A stretch of DNA of 64,000 nt from Kibdelosporangium philippinense (GTDB lineage Bacteria > Actinomycetota > Actinomycetes > Mycobacteriales > Pseudonocardiaceae): assembly GCF_021390435.2 (NCBI RefSeq), contig NZ_JAJVCN010000003.1, positions 372,001-436,000 on the forward strand. The letters run 5' to 3'. Position 1 is the stretch's first letter. Each line of letters begins with the position of its first letter. The notes under the pieces are model-generated. The model made no database searches. It saw nothing but the letters and a program-made list of their open reading frames with translations, and was not told where the DNA came from. The position numbers and the translations under genes were made by a program. Positions 46,331 to 55,473 of this stretch are shown piece by piece.

Positions 46331-47460
46331 TCAACGGACACACCGCGCCAGGATTCGAGGCGGTCCGCGCCGCGTTCGAGGCGAACTTCGCCGCTGGTGC
46401 CGAAGTGGGTGCCGCGGTCAGCGTCTACCTGCACGGCAAGCCGGTCGTCGACTTATGGGGCGGAATGGCCTACCCCGGCACGAACCGGTTGTGGGAGCGG
46501 GACACGCTCCAGGTCATCTTCTCCACGACCAAAGCCGCGACAGCCACCTGCCTGCTGCTGCTCGCGGAGCGCGGCGAGGTGGATCTGGACGCGCCGGTGG
46601 CCGACTACTGGCCGGAGTTCGCGGCCGCAGGCAAGGATCGGCTGATGGTCCGCTGGCTGTTGACCCACCAAGCCGGATTGGCCGCCTTGGACAAACCGAT
46701 CGCACGCGCCGACGCGCTGGCATGGCATCCGATGGTCAAGGCACTCGCCGCGCAACGCCCGCTCTGGGAACCCGGGACCGATCACGGTTATCACGCGCTG
46801 ACGTTCGGCTGGCTCGTCGGCGAAGTCGTGCGGCGGGTTTCCGGACGCAGTCTCGGCGGCTTCTTCCGTGACGAGATCGCCGGGCCACTTGACCTGGATT
46901 TCCATATCGGCCTGCCACACGACGACCTTGACCGGGTCAGCAGGCTCGTCATGCAGCCGCCGACCTTCGGCGAGCTGCCCGAGGAGATGCGGGAGTTGGC
47001 GGCCGCGTTCATGGATTCGACTTCGTTGACACGACGGGCATACGGCTGCGTCGAGCCTGCGTTCGACCACAACTCGCCAGCCGATCAGGTCGCCGAAATC
47101 CCTGCGACCAATGGTATTTGCACCGCACGGGCACTGGCCGGGTTCTACGCCGGACTGATCGGCAACCAGATCCTGCGGCCGGAAACAATCAAGATGGCCA
47201 CGATCCCGCAGACCAGCGGGCCCGATCTGGTGACCAGGCGGCCTTTCCATGTCGGTCTCGGCTTCGGCCTGCCCACGCCGACGGCGGCCTGGTACTCGCC
47301 AACGGCGTTCGGCTTCTCCGGTCTCGGCGGATCGATCGGATACGCCGACCCGGAAACCGGGATCGCCTTCGGTTACGTGATGAACCACGTCAGGAGCGGG
47401 CCCGACGCGGATGAGCCGGCGGCCAGGTTGAGTAAAGCGGTTAACCCAGCTGGGCCCTGA
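46327..47460 (+). CDS. Serine beta-lactamase-fold hydrolase/esterase (EstB type)
   Basis: 377 aa. The SxxK motif is Ser66-Lys69 in QVIFSTTKAATATCLLLL; a YxN-like YHALTFGWLVGE provides the tyrosine. FGFSGLGGSIGYADPETGIA is the C-terminal KTG-equivalent (here GGS). No signal peptide, so a cytoplasmic esterase rather than a beta-lactamase is likely. TTG start overlaps the TetR stop by 4 nt and follows GAGG. The tail overlaps the convergent SARP gene by 20 nt. Confidence 0.85.
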   Translation: MINGHTAPGFEAVRAAFEANFAAGAEVGAAVSVYLHGKPVVDLWGGMAYPGTNRLWERDTLQVIFSTTKAATATCLLLLAERGEVDLDAPVADYWPEFAAAGKDRLMVRWLLTHQAGLAALDKPIARADALAWHPMVKALAAQRPLWEPGTDHGYHALTFGWLVGEVVRRVSGRSLGGFFRDEIAGPLDLDFHIGLPHDDLDRVSRLVMQPPTFGELPEEMRELAAAFMDSTSLTRRAYGCVEPAFDHNSPADQVAEIPATNGICTARALAGFYAGLIGNQILRPETIKMATIPQTSGPDLVTRRPFHVGLGFGLPTPTAAWYSPTAFGFSGLGGSIGYADPETGIAFGYVMNHVRSGPDADEPAARLSKAVNPAGP

Positions 47461-50185
47461 TCGTGTCGGCTTGCGGGTCGCCAAGCTCATCGAAGATCTT
47501 CATGGCTTCCTGCCAGCGCAGCCGAGCCTGCTCGGGGTCGCCGTCGGCGTTGAGCGTCTGCGCGAGGTTGGCGAGCATCCTCGCGCTGGTCCGCTGATCC
47601 CCCAGCGCTTTGCTGACCGCGAGCGCCTCTTCGTAACTGCGCGCGGCCTGTTTGTAGTTGCCGGCGTCGTGGTGGATGTCGCCGAGGGTGCCGTACGTGA
47701 ACTGCAGGCCGGACTCGGACTTGTCGCCGATTTCCTGCTGGATTTTCAACGCCTGTTCCAGGTGCTTGATCGCGCTGTCCGGCCGGTCGAGCCGTCGGTA
47801 CGTGTCGCCGAGGTTGTTCAGTGCGATGCCTTCGCCTTGCCGGTCACCGGTTTGCGGGAACAGTACGAGCGCACGGTGGAAGCAGTCGGCTGCCGTGGTG
47901 AGCCGGTCGAGGTAGACGTAGACGACCCCAAGGTTGTTGAGGTTCCAGGCTTGCCCTTTCAGGTCGTCGACTTCCTCGAGGATCGTCTGCGCGTGCTGGT
48001 GTGCGTCGATGGCGTTGGTGAACTGCTGCAAATCGCTGTACGCCACGCCAAGCCCGCACCAGATGATGCCTTCGCCATGCCGCTCGTCGCTGGCTTTGGC
48101 CGCCTTCAAGGCGATCTGGTACACGTCGATCCAGTCGTCCCAGTGGCTGCGCCGGTAGTAGAAGCTCAGCAGCACCCAAGCCAGCCGCCACGCGACCTCC
48201 GGCAGGCCGTTCTCCGCCGCGACTTGGACGACAACACGCAACGTCGCGCGCTCGGACTCGTACCAGGCCAGCGCCTCTTTGTGATCAGCGAACTGCGGCA
48301 GCACGGTGTCGCGAGGCAGGGGCGGAAAACCGAAAGCCCGGGTCCGCAGCGGGTCGAACGCCATCCGCGCCGCCTCGGTCGCGTGCAGATACCAGGTGTA
48401 GAGCGGATGCGCCGACTGCCCTGCGGCGAGTTCGCGGGCGTAGGGCTTGACCAGGTCGTGGAACCGATATCGGCGCGGGGTGTTCTGCTGCACCAGGTGC
48501 TCGTCGAGCATGGCTTCGAGGTGGAAGTCCGCGTCGTCCGGATGGATACCGGCAAGGGCCGCGGCCGACTCGGCAGTGAAGTCGTCACCAGGATGCAGTC
48601 CCAGCAACCGGAACATCCGTTGCTGCTCCGCGGGCAGCGCCTGGTACGACATCGTGAACAGGGCTTGGATCTCACGCGTTCCCGGCGCGAGCTGGTCCAG
48701 CCGTCGCTCCTCGCGTTCCAGCCGGGCGGCAAGGTCCGAGACTGTCCACATCGGACGCTTCCGGAGCCGTCTCGCCGCGAGCGACAGCGCGATCGGCAAG
48801 TGCCCGCACAGCGCCGACGTCCGGGCGGCGGCCTGTGGCTCGGCCTCGATCCGGTCGTCGCCCGCGATCAACGACAGCAGGTTGATCGCTTCGGGCTGCG
48901 GCAGCACGTCAAGCGGAAGCCCACGCGCGCCGACCAGCCCGGCCAGGTTACGACGGCTCGTGATGAGCACAAGGCTGCCTTGGGTACCTGGCAGCAGCGG
49001 CCGGATCTGCTCCTCGGACGCGGCGTTGTCCAGCAGGATCAGCGCGCGTTTCTCGGCGAGCCGGGAACGGAAGAGGGCGGCGCGCGACTCCAGTTCCTGC
49101 GGAATCAGCGGACCGGCGATGCCGAGCAGCCGCAGGAAGTGTTCGAGGACCGCGCTCGGCGGGATCGGCGGCCGCTCGGCGTCGAATCCACGCAGGTCAG
49201 CCCACAACTGGATCTGGTCGAAACGGCCGGCGTCGACCAGCTGATGGGCGAAGTGCACGGCGAGGCGCGTCTTGCCGACGCCTGGCATGCCGTGGATCGT
49301 CGCGATCGCCAGCGCCGTCCGCGACGACGGCTCGGCCATCGCGTGCAGGGTGCGCAACTCGGCGTGCCTGCCGATGAACTCGGCGATGTCCATCGGCAGC
49401 TGCCGCCAGGCGCTGATCTCCTCGTCGGGCTCATCGGCCTGCTCACCCGCGAGGATCTCCTGCTGCACGCGCCGCAGCCGCGCCCCAGGCTCGATCCCCA
49501 GCTCGTCGATCAGGTGCTGGCGGGCCGACGCGAACGCGTCCAACGCCTCCGCCTGACGCCCAGCGCGATGCAACGCGAGCATCAACTGCGCCCACAGCTC
49601 TTCCCTGAGCGGGTACTCGACGATCAGCGCACGAAGGTCCCCCACGGCCGTATCCGGCTTGCCCAGCTCGATCAGCGCGTGCGCGTACCGCTCGGCAATG
49701 GTCAGCCGCTGGTCTTCCAGCCGCGCGATGTCCGCCCGGAGTACCGGGCCCGGCAACAATCCCGACAGCGGCTGGCCACGCCACAGGCACAACGCCCGTT
49801 CGAAATGCTCGACGGCCGACGTGAAGTCGCCTTCCTGCCACGCCTTGTCGCCATCGTCGGCGAATCGCCGGAAGTCGTCCAGATCCAGCTCACCGGGCTG
49901 AATCGAGACAAGGTAGCCACCGGGACGCGTGACGAGACGATCCCCGCCGAGCACACGCCTGAGCCCCGCGACATAGGTACGCAGGTTCGATTCCGGGGCG
50001 ACTGGCGGCTTCTCCCACACGGCCTGTGCCAGGTAGCTGACGCTCGCGACCGAGTTCGGGCGCATCAACAGGGCAGCAAGGACCGTGCGCTGCCGCTGGC
50101 CGCCCAACATGACGTTCTCGCCGTCATGGCGTACTTCGAGCGACCCCAGGAGTCGAAACTCCACGTCAATCCCCTCGTCGCTCAC
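47441..50185 (-). CDS. AfsR/SARP-type regulator with NB-ARC and TPR domains
   Basis: 914 aa. N-terminal OmpR-like winged helix (FRLLGSLEVRHDGENVMLGG, VSYLAQAVWEKPPVAPESNL) and BTAD helices (RLTIAERYAHALIELGKPDT) to ~residue 250. An NB-ARC ATPase follows (GMPGVGKTRLAVHF, RALILLDNAASEEQ), then ~8 TPR-like repeats (GQAWNLNNLGVVYVYLDRLT, EGIALNNLGDTYRRLDRPD, QARLRWQEAMKIFDELG). Such proteins activate secondary-metabolite promoters and respond to Ser/Thr kinase input in AfsR. GTG at 50183-50185 has GGAG ~8 nt upstream; an ATG at 50204-50206 lacks one. Phased heptamers in its promoter suggest autoregulation. It may control the methyltransferase/TetR/hydrolase cluster. Confidence 0.88.
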   Translation of the reverse strand: MSDEGIDVEFRLLGSLEVRHDGENVMLGGQRQRTVLAALLMRPNSVASVSYLAQAVWEKPPVAPESNLRTYVAGLRRVLGGDRLVTRPGGYLVSIQPGELDLDDFRRFADDGDKAWQEGDFTSAVEHFERALCLWRGQPLSGLLPGPVLRADIARLEDQRLTIAERYAHALIELGKPDTAVGDLRALIVEYPLREELWAQLMLALHRAGRQAEALDAFASARQHLIDELGIEPGARLRRVQQEILAGEQADEPDEEISAWRQLPMDIAEFIGRHAELRTLHAMAEPSSRTALAIATIHGMPGVGKTRLAVHFAHQLVDAGRFDQIQLWADLRGFDAERPPIPPSAVLEHFLRLLGIAGPLIPQELESRAALFRSRLAEKRALILLDNAASEEQIRPLLPGTQGSLVLITSRRNLAGLVGARGLPLDVLPQPEAINLLSLIAGDDRIEAEPQAAARTSALCGHLPIALSLAARRLRKRPMWTVSDLAARLEREERRLDQLAPGTREIQALFTMSYQALPAEQQRMFRLLGLHPGDDFTAESAAALAGIHPDDADFHLEAMLDEHLVQQNTPRRYRFHDLVKPYARELAAGQSAHPLYTWYLHATEAARMAFDPLRTRAFGFPPLPRDTVLPQFADHKEALAWYESERATLRVVVQVAAENGLPEVAWRLAWVLLSFYYRRSHWDDWIDVYQIALKAAKASDERHGEGIIWCGLGVAYSDLQQFTNAIDAHQHAQTILEEVDDLKGQAWNLNNLGVVYVYLDRLTTAADCFHRALVLFPQTGDRQGEGIALNNLGDTYRRLDRPDSAIKHLEQALKIQQEIGDKSESGLQFTYGTLGDIHHDAGNYKQAARSYEEALAVSKALGDQRTSARMLANLAQTLNADGDPEQARLRWQEAMKIFDELGDPQADTIRAQLG

Positions 50186-50260
50186 CCTGCGCTCTCCAGT
50201 GTCCATCGTGGCGTAACCGACGCGGCAGACCAAGCTCCGCGTGGCGGATTCCACGTCGAT

Positions 50261-50337
50261 CTGTGCGCGATCTGTGCGCACCGCCTGCCACATTCTCGCG
50301 CTCACCAGTGTGCGGGCACCTGTGCGGGTTCTGTGCA
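50261..50337 (-). promoter_or_regulatory. SARP-type direct repeats upstream of the regulator gene
   Basis: The heptamer CTGTGCG (CGCACAG on the gene's strand) occurs at 50261, 50272 and 50320, with CTGTGCA at 50331. Each pair is spaced exactly 11 bp (7 + 4), the geometry reported for SARP operators such as those of ActII-ORF4 and DnrI. GTGTGCG at 50308 may be a fifth, off by one base. They lie 76-152 bp upstream of the SARP start. Confidence 0.6.
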
Positions 50338-50399
50338 CATAAAGCACGAGAGTGGACATAACGCGGAAGAACGTTGACCGCGCATCACAGACTGGGGGT

Positions 50400-50430
50400 T
50401 GCCCCGGTGCGGCACAGCCGTACCGGGGCA
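50400..50430 (-). terminator. Hairpin downstream of smc
   Basis: Nine-bp stem TGCCCCGGT (50400-50408) / ACCGGGGCA (50422-50430) enclosing a second stem CGGC-ACA-GCCG. It lies ~52 nt beyond the smc stop. No U-run, as is common in high-GC actinobacteria. The remaining sequence between 50186 and 50482 holds the SARP promoter elements. Confidence 0.6.
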
Positions 50431-50482
50431 CCGTGAACACAGGGGGTTGACGTGGCCGCATTCGACCGCGAGTGGTGAAGCT

Positions 50483-53400
50483 TCAGTCCTTCTTGGTCAG
50501 GCGCTGGGAGATCACCTGGGTGACGCCGTCGCCACGCATGCTCACGCCGTAGAGGGCGTCCGCGATCTCCATCGTCGGCTTCTGGTGCGTGATGATGATC
50601 AGCTGTGAAGTCGCCTTGAGCTCCTCCATCAACCCGATCAGCCTGCGCATGTTCGTGTCGTCAAGCGCGGCCTCGACCTCGTCCATCACGTAGAAGGGCG
50701 ACGGGCGGGCGCGGAAGATGGCCACCAGCATGGCCACCGCCACCAGGGACTTCTCGCCACCGGACAGCAACGACAGGCGCTTGATCTTCTTGCCGGGCGG
50801 GCGGGCTTCGACATCGACACCCGTCGTCAGCATGTCGTCGGGGTCGGTCAGCACCATTCGCCCTTCCCCGCCGGGGAACAGGGTGTTGAACACGATCTCG
50901 AACTCGCGCGCGACGTCCTCGTATGCCGACGCGAAGACCTCGAGGATCTTGTCGTCGACCTCCTTGACCACCGTCAGCAGGTCACGCCGGGTCGCCTTGA
51001 GGTCTTCCAGCTGCGTTGACAGGAACTTGTAGCGCTCTTCCAGCGCCGCGAACTCCTCGAGCGCCAGCGGGTTGACCTTGCCGAGCAGTGCGAGGTCGCG
51101 CTCGGCCTTCTTCGCCCTGCGCTGCTGGGTGTCCCGGTCGTATGGCGTCGACGGCGGACGGACGACGTCCTCGCCGCGCTCCTTGGCTGCCTCGTATTCG
51201 GCGAGCTCGTTGGCCGGTGGCGGGATTTGCCGGTCTGGGCCGTACTCCATCACCAGGTCGTCGAGGCCCATCCCGAAATCTTCGGCGATCTTGGTTTCCA
51301 GCTGCTCGATGCGCAGCCGCTGCTCGGCGCGCAGGACTTCGTCGCGGTGGACGGCGTCGGTCAGCTTTTCCAGTTCCGTGGACAGTTCACGCACGCGGCC
51401 GCGGATGTCGAGCAGCGCCGCCTCGCGTTGAGTGCGGCGGGACGCGACCTCGTCGCGTGTGGCGGCTGCGCGTTGCAACGACAGGTCGATGCGCTCGATC
51501 GCGAGCTCGCCGCCCTCGACCACCGCGTCAGCGACGCGCTTGCCGCGCTCCCGCGCCTGGCGCGCGCGTTCGTGGCGCTCGCGAGCTTCGCGCTCCTGAC
51601 GAGCTGCGCGGCGCAGGCCTTCAGCCTTTCCCGCGACCGCGCGGGCACGTTCTTCCGCTGTCCGCAGGGCCAGGCGGGAGTCCATCTCGGTCTGCCGGGC
51701 GGTGTTCAGCTGGGCCACGGCTTCGTCGCGCACTCGCGAGTCCGGCTCGTCGTCCATCGGCTGTTCCTGGGCGCCGAGCAGGCGTTCTTCCAGCTCAGCC
51801 AGCTTGGCGAGCTGGTCTTCCCTGGTCTGCTCGACCTTGGCACGCTGGCCACGGACCCGCTCGACCTCGGCCTGTGCCGTCTTCGCGGCCTGGCGCATGC
51901 GGGAGATCCGCTCACCGGACCGCGCCTTACGGACCTTGATCTCGCTCAGCGCTTCCTTGGCCGCGTTGACCTCGGCCCGCCTGGCGTCCTCTTCAGCGCG
52001 CGCACCCGCAAGCGCCCCAACGGTTTCCGCCAGAGTGTGCTCGACGGCGGTCAGCTTGTCGTTGGCCTCGTCGACAGCCGCCTGGACCTCGATCACGCTC
52101 TCGCTGCGGCCCGAGCCACCGACGGCCCAGTCCGCGCCAAGCAGATCGCCATCCGTTGTGACCGCGCGCAAAGAAGGGTGTGCGGCGACGATTTGGCGGG
52201 CCACGTGCAGATCCGAGACGACCACGACACGGTCGAGTGCGCGTTCCATGGACGGGCGCAAAGGCTCCGGGCAGCGCACCAAGTCGACAGCCCACCGCGC
52301 GCCGCCAGGAAGGTACGGCCACGCCGAACGATCCACAGTGGACGGACCGCCACCGATGACGATCCCGGCACGCCCAGCATCGTTGTCCCGCAACAAGGAC
52401 AGCGCCGTCAGAGCGTCATCCCCGCCAGCAACTGCAACAGCATCAGCAATGGGACCAAGCGCCGCAGCCAAAGCGACCTCGGCGCCGGGCTCGACGGTCA
52501 GCAGTGCGGCGATCGAGCCGAGCAAGCCGGGCAACCTGTGTCCGGCGGCCAGCAGCGCGCCCGCGCCGTCCTTACGGCTCAGGCCAAGGGAAAGCGCGTC
52601 CACGCGGGCACGCCACGACGCGATCTCCCGCTCGGCCGCACGCTCAGCGGCGACCAGTTCGCTGACCCGGGCCTTGGCATGCTCGGACGCGGCAACCGCT
52701 TGCTCGTGACGCTGCACCAACGACTCGTCGTCGGATTCCTCGACGCCGGTCTCCAACTCGGTCTCGGCCAGTTCGACCGCGGCCGCTTCGGCGCGCTCCT
52801 CGGCTTCGGCCAAAGTCGTGGACAACCGCTCGATTTCCTCGGCGGTCGCACTGTTCTTACTACGCAGCGCTTCGACCTGTCCGCCGAGCCGCGCCAGGCC
52901 TTCCCGCCGGTCAGCGATCGCACGAACCGCGGCGATGTGCGCCTTCTCGGCCGTCGCGACCGCGTTTTCCAGCTCGGACCGCCGTGCCAACGCTTCGGAC
53001 AGGGCCTCGCGGGCGACTTCGACGCCTTCGGCGAGCTCGACCTCCAGCTCGGCGGCCTCCTCGGCCTCGGCTTCGAGCATTTCGGGGTCTTTGCCCTGGT
53101 TCTGCCGTTCGCCCGCGTCCGACAGGTGCCGCGCGCGTTCGGCAGCCAACCGGACCGTGCCACGCAACCGCTCAGCCAGCGCTGACAGCCGGTACCAGGC
53201 GTCCTGTGCCGCGTTCAGCGCCGGAGCGTCCTCGGCAAGGCTGGCTTCGATCTCGTTCTGCTCGGCTTGCGCGAACTGCAGCGCACGCTCTGTCTCACCA
53301 CGCTTGGTGCGTACGGTGGCCTCGTCAGCCTCGTCCTTGGCGAGTTCGTGCCGCGCACTGACCAGGTCGTCCGCGATCAGCCGCAGCCGCGCGTCCCGCA

Positions 53401-54064
53401 GATCCATCTGCACGACCTGGGCGCGCCTTGCGATCTCGGCCTGCTTGCCGAGCGGCTTGAGCTGACGCCGTAGCTCCGCGGTCAGGTCGGTCAGGCGGGT
53501 CAGGTTGGCCTGCATCGCGTCGAGCTTCCGCAGCGCCTTTTCCTTGCGCTTGCGGTGCTTGAGCACACCGGCAGCTTCTTCGATGAAGGCGCGGCGGCCT
53601 TCCGGCTTCGACTCGAGGATCGCGCCGAGCTGGCCCTGGCCGACGATGACGTGCATCTCGCGGCCGATACCGGAGTCCGACAGCAGTTCCTGCACGTCCA
53701 TCAGGCGGCAGCTGCTGCCGTTGATCTCGTACTCGCTGGCGCCGTCACGGAAGATCCGGCGGGTGATCGAGACCTCGGCGTAGTCGATCGGCAGTGCCCC
53801 GTCGGCGTTGTCGATGGTCAGCGTCACCTCGGCGCGGCCGAGCGGCTGACGGCCGCCCGCGCCGGCGAAGATGACGTCCTCCATCTTGCCGCCACGCAGC
53901 GATTTCGCGCCCTGCTCACCCATCACCCAGCTCAGCGCGTCGAGCACGTTCGACTTGCCGGACCCGTTGGGCCCGACCACACAGGTGATCCCTGGTTCGA
54001 AGCGCAGCGTCGTCGCTGAGGCGAAGGACTTGAAGCCCTTCAGCGTCAGGCTCTTGAGGTGCAC
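50483..54064 (-). CDS. smc: Chromosome segregation ATPase SMC
   Basis: Condensin subunit working with ScpA/ScpB. 1,193 aa from GTG 54062-54064 (VHLKSLTLKGFKSFASATTL), the normal SMC start; further upstream codons are not part of the family. Walker A is GPNGSGKSNVLDALSWVMGE (Lys37). Two long coiled coils flank a hinge at ~residues 500-660 (HRLPGLLGSIAALLTVEPGA ... GDLLGADWAVGGSG). The C-terminal head has signature LSLLSGGEKSLVAVAMLVAI and Walker B PFYVMDEVEAALDD. In related genomes it neighbours ftsY; here ~17.7 kb intervene. Confidence 0.96.
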   Translation of the reverse strand: MHLKSLTLKGFKSFASATTLRFEPGITCVVGPNGSGKSNVLDALSWVMGEQGAKSLRGGKMEDVIFAGAGGRQPLGRAEVTLTIDNADGALPIDYAEVSITRRIFRDGASEYEINGSSCRLMDVQELLSDSGIGREMHVIVGQGQLGAILESKPEGRRAFIEEAAGVLKHRKRKEKALRKLDAMQANLTRLTDLTAELRRQLKPLGKQAEIARRAQVVQMDLRDARLRLIADDLVSARHELAKDEADEATVRTKRGETERALQFAQAEQNEIEASLAEDAPALNAAQDAWYRLSALAERLRGTVRLAAERARHLSDAGERQNQGKDPEMLEAEAEEAAELEVELAEGVEVAREALSEALARRSELENAVATAEKAHIAAVRAIADRREGLARLGGQVEALRSKNSATAEEIERLSTTLAEAEERAEAAAVELAETELETGVEESDDESLVQRHEQAVAASEHAKARVSELVAAERAAEREIASWRARVDALSLGLSRKDGAGALLAAGHRLPGLLGSIAALLTVEPGAEVALAAALGPIADAVAVAGGDDALTALSLLRDNDAGRAGIVIGGGPSTVDRSAWPYLPGGARWAVDLVRCPEPLRPSMERALDRVVVVSDLHVARQIVAAHPSLRAVTTDGDLLGADWAVGGSGRSESVIEVQAAVDEANDKLTAVEHTLAETVGALAGARAEEDARRAEVNAAKEALSEIKVRKARSGERISRMRQAAKTAQAEVERVRGQRAKVEQTREDQLAKLAELEERLLGAQEQPMDDEPDSRVRDEAVAQLNTARQTEMDSRLALRTAEERARAVAGKAEGLRRAARQEREARERHERARQARERGKRVADAVVEGGELAIERIDLSLQRAAATRDEVASRRTQREAALLDIRGRVRELSTELEKLTDAVHRDEVLRAEQRLRIEQLETKIAEDFGMGLDDLVMEYGPDRQIPPPANELAEYEAAKERGEDVVRPPSTPYDRDTQQRRAKKAERDLALLGKVNPLALEEFAALEERYKFLSTQLEDLKATRRDLLTVVKEVDDKILEVFASAYEDVAREFEIVFNTLFPGGEGRMVLTDPDDMLTTGVDVEARPPGKKIKRLSLLSGGEKSLVAVAMLVAIFRARPSPFYVMDEVEAALDDTNMRRLIGLMEELKATSQLIIITHQKPTMEIADALYGVSMRGDGVTQVISQRLTKKD

Positions 54065-54195
54065 GAAACGGTCGACCTCTCGCTGGGAACTGGCACGTCT
54101 ATCCGCCCGAGGGTACCCGGGCACGCTGCGCGAACCGCGCAGGCAGGCTCCCCGCGTCGGGGGATAGCCCGCGCTGGCTGGGCCGATGACGGAAA

Positions 54196-54852
54196 TTACG
54201 GCGAGTGCATACCGACGAGGACGCCACCACCGGCGACGACCTCGACCCTGTCGATGTCCTTGAGCTTGATCGAACTGCTGCCGGGGATCGAGTTGACCTC
54301 ACGGTAGTAGCCAGCCGTCCACTTGCCCGCGACTTCCTGGCTGCCGTCCCGGCCGTAAACGACCAGGTGACAGATCTTCCGGCCAGCGGGAACGTCCTGC
54401 ATCGACACCTTGACCTCGGTGCCCCACGCGCGCGTGGTCAGATCGACCTTCCCGTGCACGCCGGTCGTCGGGTCGACGGCACTCCACGTCACCTGGCTGG
54501 CATCGGAGCCGCCCACTGGCCGGAGCACGAAGATGCCGCCGATCGCGAGCAGCACGACGGCAGCCGCCGCGGCCAGCGTCACACCGCTCCTTCGCCACCA
54601 GCTCACCCGAGGCTCAGGCTCGGGTACCGGTTCGACCACCTCGACGGGCAAAGGCTCGGCATCGAGCAGCTGGACGGCCTCGAAGTCCTCAGGTGTGACG
54701 CGCTGAAGTAGGCCGGGGATCGGGGCCAGCCGGAACATCTCGGCCGTGCAGATCGGGCACGTTTCGAGATGACGTTCGAAGGCCGGCCGGTCGGCCGGGT
54801 CAAGCGCGCCAAGCAAGTAGGCGCCGAGCGAGACGGTGTGGCGGCAAGTCAC
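54196..54852 (-). CDS. Zinc-binding anti-sigma factor (RslA/RsaL-like)
   Basis: 218-aa single-pass membrane protein. N-terminal ZAS domain with His-x3-Cys-x2-Cys (FERHLETCPICTAEMFRL). One helix (SGVTLAAAAAVVLLAIGGIF) is followed by an extracytoplasmic domain with Pro-Ala-Gly-Arg (VSMQDVPAGRKICHLVVYGR) resembling RslA. GTG start overlaps the sigma gene by 4 nt. It would sequester the adjacent ECF sigma factor and release it on oxidation of the zinc cysteines. The 131-bp gap to smc shows no further gene. Confidence 0.87.
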   Translation of the reverse strand: MTCRHTVSLGAYLLGALDPADRPAFERHLETCPICTAEMFRLAPIPGLLQRVTPEDFEAVQLLDAEPLPVEVVEPVPEPEPRVSWWRRSGVTLAAAAAVVLLAIGGIFVLRPVGGSDASQVTWSAVDPTTGVHGKVDLTTRAWGTEVKVSMQDVPAGRKICHLVVYGRDGSQEVAGKWTAGYYREVNSIPGSSSIKLKDIDRVEVVAGGGVLVGMHSP

Positions 54853-55367
54853 AGCCCGGTCACCCCCCGTTCCTCCAGTGCGTCGCGCAACGCGCGCAGC
54901 GCGTAAAACGACCGCGATTTGACCGTGCCCGGCGGGATGCCGAGCACTGATGCCGCCTCGGCGACCGTGCGCCTGCGGAAGAACAGCTCGCCGATCACCG
55001 CGCGATGGTCCTTGCTCAGCGCGCGCATGGCCTCGGCGATCTGCCAGCTCTGCAGTACCCGGTCGAAGGCGTCATCGGCGTGTGGGAGGTCCTGCGTCGG
55101 CATCGGCACCTCGGTGACCCGTGCACCAGCTCGACGGTAGCCGGAAACGATCAAGTTGCGGGTGACCGTGTACAGCCACGGCCCCGCCTGATCGACACTC
55201 AACGTGTCGGCGTTGCGCCATGCGCGCAACAACGTCTCCTGGACCACGTCTTCCGCCCGCTGCACATCGCCACCGACCGATCGCAGCGCATATGCGAGCA
55301 ACGGACGGCGGTACTTGTCGTAGAGCTCGCGAATCAGGGCGTCTCGCTGCTCAGGGGTGCTCCCCAC
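54849..55367 (-). CDS. sigL: ECF sigma factor, SigL-like
   Basis: 172 aa, sigma-2 and sigma-4 only. Region 2: LIRELYDKYRRPLLAYALRS, EDVVQETLLRAWRNADTL. Region 4: LSKDHRAVIGELFFRRRTVA then SVLGIPPGTVKSRSFYALRA. Paired with a HxxxCxxC anti-sigma, as SigL-RslA in Mycobacterium tuberculosis. Its own promoter matches the SigL consensus, supporting the assignment and autoregulation. The GTG start lies where transcription would begin, so the mRNA may be leaderless. Confidence 0.88.
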   Translation of the reverse strand: MGSTPEQRDALIRELYDKYRRPLLAYALRSVGGDVQRAEDVVQETLLRAWRNADTLSVDQAGPWLYTVTRNLIVSGYRRAGARVTEVPMPTQDLPHADDAFDRVLQSWQIAEAMRALSKDHRAVIGELFFRRRTVAEAASVLGIPPGTVKSRSFYALRALRDALEERGVTGL

Positions 55368-55374
55368 GGCGTCT

Positions 55375-55402
55375 ATTACGCCGTGTCACATCGGAGGGTT
55401 CA
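55375..55402 (-). promoter_or_regulatory. SigL-type promoter of the sigma/anti-sigma operon
   Basis: On the minus strand TGAACC (-35, 55402-55397) is followed by exactly 16 nt and CGTAAT (-10, 55380-55375). I recall TGAACC-N16/17-CGT as the M. tuberculosis SigL consensus. The expected start site is ~55368, one base before the GTG, implying a leaderless transcript. Confidence 0.75.
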
Positions 55403-55413
55403 AGCCAGTTGGG

Positions 55414-55441
55414 TGAACCTTCGCCCGGTGTCGAACGTGAA
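55414..55441 (+). promoter_or_regulatory. SigL-type promoter of the small lipoprotein gene
   Basis: TGAACC (55414-55419), 16 nt, then CGTGAA (55436-55441), the same arrangement as the divergent sigma promoter 12 bp away. It points at the 44-aa lipoprotein gene beginning at 55474. The two -35 elements face each other back to back. Confidence 0.75.
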
Positions 55442-55473
55442 AGGAGCGAACCCAACGAAAGGACCGGCTTTCC

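Noticed and set aside
47471-50377. 968-codon plus-strand frame opposite the SARP gene
   Set aside because: Low-information Arg/Val/Asp-rich translation, no domain; the opposite strand has BTAD, NB-ARC and TPR signatures.
51227-53185. 652-codon plus-strand frame opposite smc
   Set aside because: Antisense of coiled-coil coding sequence.
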